Source of the DNA: RGIG4034 sp045576455
GTDB taxonomy: Bacteria > Bacillota > Clostridia > Lachnospirales > Lachnospiraceae
DNA length: 64,000 nt
Assembly (NCBI GenBank): GCA_045576455.1
Contig: JAZNGM010000013.1
Location: forward strand, 13,975-77,974
Reading direction: 5' to 3'
Shown here: positions 62,794 to 64,000 of the stretch, piece by piece
Layout of the letters: each line of letters begins with the position of its first letter
How positions within the stretch are numbered: the first letter of the stretch is position 1
The notes under the pieces: generated by a model
What the model was told of the DNA's origin: nothing
Seen by the model: the letters and a program-made list of their open reading frames with translations, nothing else
The model's database searches: none
Made by a program: the position numbers and the translations under genes

Positions 62794-63942
62794 ATGGCGA
62801 AATTAATTGATATTACTGGAAAAGCTTTAGCTGGTGAATGGGGAACAGATGATGAGACTGGTTGTGGTATCCCAGTTCTTCGAACTACGAATTTTACCAA
62901 TGAAGGCATAGTAAACTATAATGATGTAGTTACCAGAACAATTACAAAGAAAAATATAAATGATAAGTTCCTTCGCAAAGGCGACATTATAATTGAGAAG
63001 TCAGGTGGAAGTGATAAGTTTCCTGTTGGTAGAGTTGTTTTTTTTGATGGAGAGGAGAATACTTATCTATTCAATAATTTCACTGGTTTGCTTCGTGTTA
63101 AAAATCAAGATGTATGGTATCCAAGGTATGTGTTCTATTCTCTGTTAGCAAATTACAAGCGTGGTGGTACAAGAGCTTTTGAAAATAAAACCACGGGGCT
63201 TCATAATTTAAAAACTGATGATTATGTATCTCGATATGAAATTGTAGAAGCTGATATAGAAGAGCAGATAAGTATTTGTGAAAAACTTGATAAATTATAC
63301 GGAATCATTAAATCAAGAAAGAAAGAATTGCAACTTCTGGATGACCTCATCAAAGTCCGATTTGTCGAGCTGTTTGGCAATGGTCACGATGGAGTTTGTT
63401 CTACTAAAATGTTGGGTGATTTTTGTAAGTTTCAACAAGGTACGCAAGTCCCAGTAGAAGAGCAGATAGAAGAACCATTAGATGGATATACAAGGTTTTT
63501 AAGAATTATTGATTATACGCAAGCACCGCAACCACCAAGATATGTTTCTGTTAAAGGTAGAGAAATAGAAGAAAACTCAGTTGTAATTGTCAGATATGGT
63601 GCAACAGCAGGATTTGTTGGACATGGCTATGCAGGAATTTTGGCAAATAATCTTTTTGAGGTTGTTCCTGATGAAGGGGCAATGAGTAAAGATTTTCTAT
63701 ATCTTGCGCTTAAATATGGGACATTTGAGCAGGAAATTCATGATAAAGCATTTGGAGCAGCTATGCCTGCATTGTCGTTTGGGATGATGAATGATATCAG
63801 TGTAGTAATACCTTCAGCGGACACTCAGAACGAGTTTGTAAACTTTGCTGCTCAAGTCGACAAATCAAAAGTTGCAGTGCAAAAGTCATTAGAGGAAACG
63901 CAATTATTATTTGATAGTTTAATGCAAAAATATTTTGGATAA
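62794..63942 (+). CDS. hsdS: Type I restriction-modification specificity subunit HsdS
   Basis: Sets the DNA target of the type I enzyme. The 382 residues contain two target-recognition domains (about 1-155 and 200-350), each followed by a conserved helical spacer (EEQISICEKLDKLYGIIKSRKKE and QNEFVNFAAQVDKSKVAVQKSLEE). The first recognition domain begins unusually directly at the N-terminus with little leader. Length is close to the usual 380-450. AGGGATGA precedes the ATG. A helicase subunit gene hsdR is not in the window and may lie beyond the right edge. Confidence 0.92.
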   Translation: MAKLIDITGKALAGEWGTDDETGCGIPVLRTTNFTNEGIVNYNDVVTRTITKKNINDKFLRKGDIIIEKSGGSDKFPVGRVVFFDGEENTYLFNNFTGLLRVKNQDVWYPRYVFYSLLANYKRGGTRAFENKTTGLHNLKTDDYVSRYEIVEADIEEQISICEKLDKLYGIIKSRKKELQLLDDLIKVRFVELFGNGHDGVCSTKMLGDFCKFQQGTQVPVEEQIEEPLDGYTRFLRIIDYTQAPQPPRYVSVKGREIEENSVVIVRYGATAGFVGHGYAGILANNLFEVVPDEGAMSKDFLYLALKYGTFEQEIHDKAFGAAMPALSFGMMNDISVVIPSADTQNEFVNFAAQVDKSKVAVQKSLEETQLLFDSLMQKYFG

Positions 63943-63955
63943 AAGGATACGGCAT

Positions 63956-64000
63956 ATGCTGGAGAAGGATGTTGGTACAAATGAAAGGAGAGTACCAACA
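63956..64000 (+). CDS. Start of a further gene, cut by the window edge
   Basis: AAGGA, just after the hsdS stop, lies 8 nt before an ATG that opens a frame running to the edge (MLEKDVGTNERRVPT). Only 15 codons are visible, so the product is unknown; hsdR or another restriction-locus gene is plausible. Confidence 0.4.
   Translation, partial: MLEKDVGTNERRVPT
63970..64000. repeat. 9-bp inverted repeat at the right edge
   Basis: TGTTGGTAC and GTACCAACA are perfect inverted arms separated by 13 nt. The arms lie inside the partial reading frame. Confidence 0.5.

Overview
The window looks like a chromosomal segment of a low-to-moderate GC, Gram-positive, spore-forming member of the Clostridia, most likely a gut Lachnospiraceae. 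The reasons are the SCIFF peptide with its radical SAM maturase, HemZ, SpoVAD and SpoVAE, a single-chain SecDF, a PASTA kinase cluster, strong GGAGG ribosome-binding sites, occasional GTG and TTG starts, and AT-rich intergenic DNA. No tRNA, rRNA, CRISPR array, transposase or phage gene was found.

Layout. 1-6 kb: the end of a secreted protein with DxDxDG motifs, then apt, a RelA/SpoT-type (p)ppGpp enzyme, a metallo-beta-lactamase-fold hydrolase and hemZ. 6-7 kb: a small secreted protein. 7-13.5 kb: hisS, aspS, a phosphopantetheinyl transferase, an amidase, an HD protein and spoVAD. 13.5-24 kb: the accessory core of the window. It holds a chimeric 1322-residue histidine kinase and a LytTR response regulator on the minus strand, diverging from three tandem secreted proteins and a membrane protein, then a possible 37-residue peptide and a VanZ-like protein. 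24-30 kb: a zinc-ribbon/clostripain membrane protease, an orphan DnaK, RidA, a shikimate kinase and spoVAE. 30-35 kb: an aspartate-family amino acid operon (ACT regulator, homoserine dehydrogenase, a phosphomutase-like proposed homoserine kinase, aspartokinase) and a YlmH-type S4 protein. 35-43 kb: a lipid flippase, a CBS/CorC membrane protein, and the SCIFF locus with secDF. 43-59 kb: housekeeping genes (recJ, a murE-like ligase, priA, def, fmt, a YugP-like protease, rsmB, rlmN, PP2C phosphatase, PASTA kinase, rsgA, rpe), close to the conserved Firmicutes order. 58.8-64 kb: a cytoplasmic GH43 enzyme, then an AT-rich accessory block with a Fic-wHTH protein and type I restriction-modification genes hsdM and hsdS, cut by the window edge.

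Most interesting candidate system. A two-component pair, whose kinase fuses a long surface-protein-like ectodomain and Pro/Glu stalk to a seven-helix GHKL kinase, sits beside genes for modular secreted proteins that share one C-terminal domain. Two of these transcription units, 12 kb apart, carry the same 32-bp direct-repeat element at the same distance upstream of similar promoters. This suggests a LytTR-controlled surface-protein regulon. The promoter link is read directly from the sequence; the regulatory logic is inferred. A second notable arrangement is the Fic gene promoter, which lies between two matching palindromes, as expected for autorepression by the protein's C-terminal winged helix.
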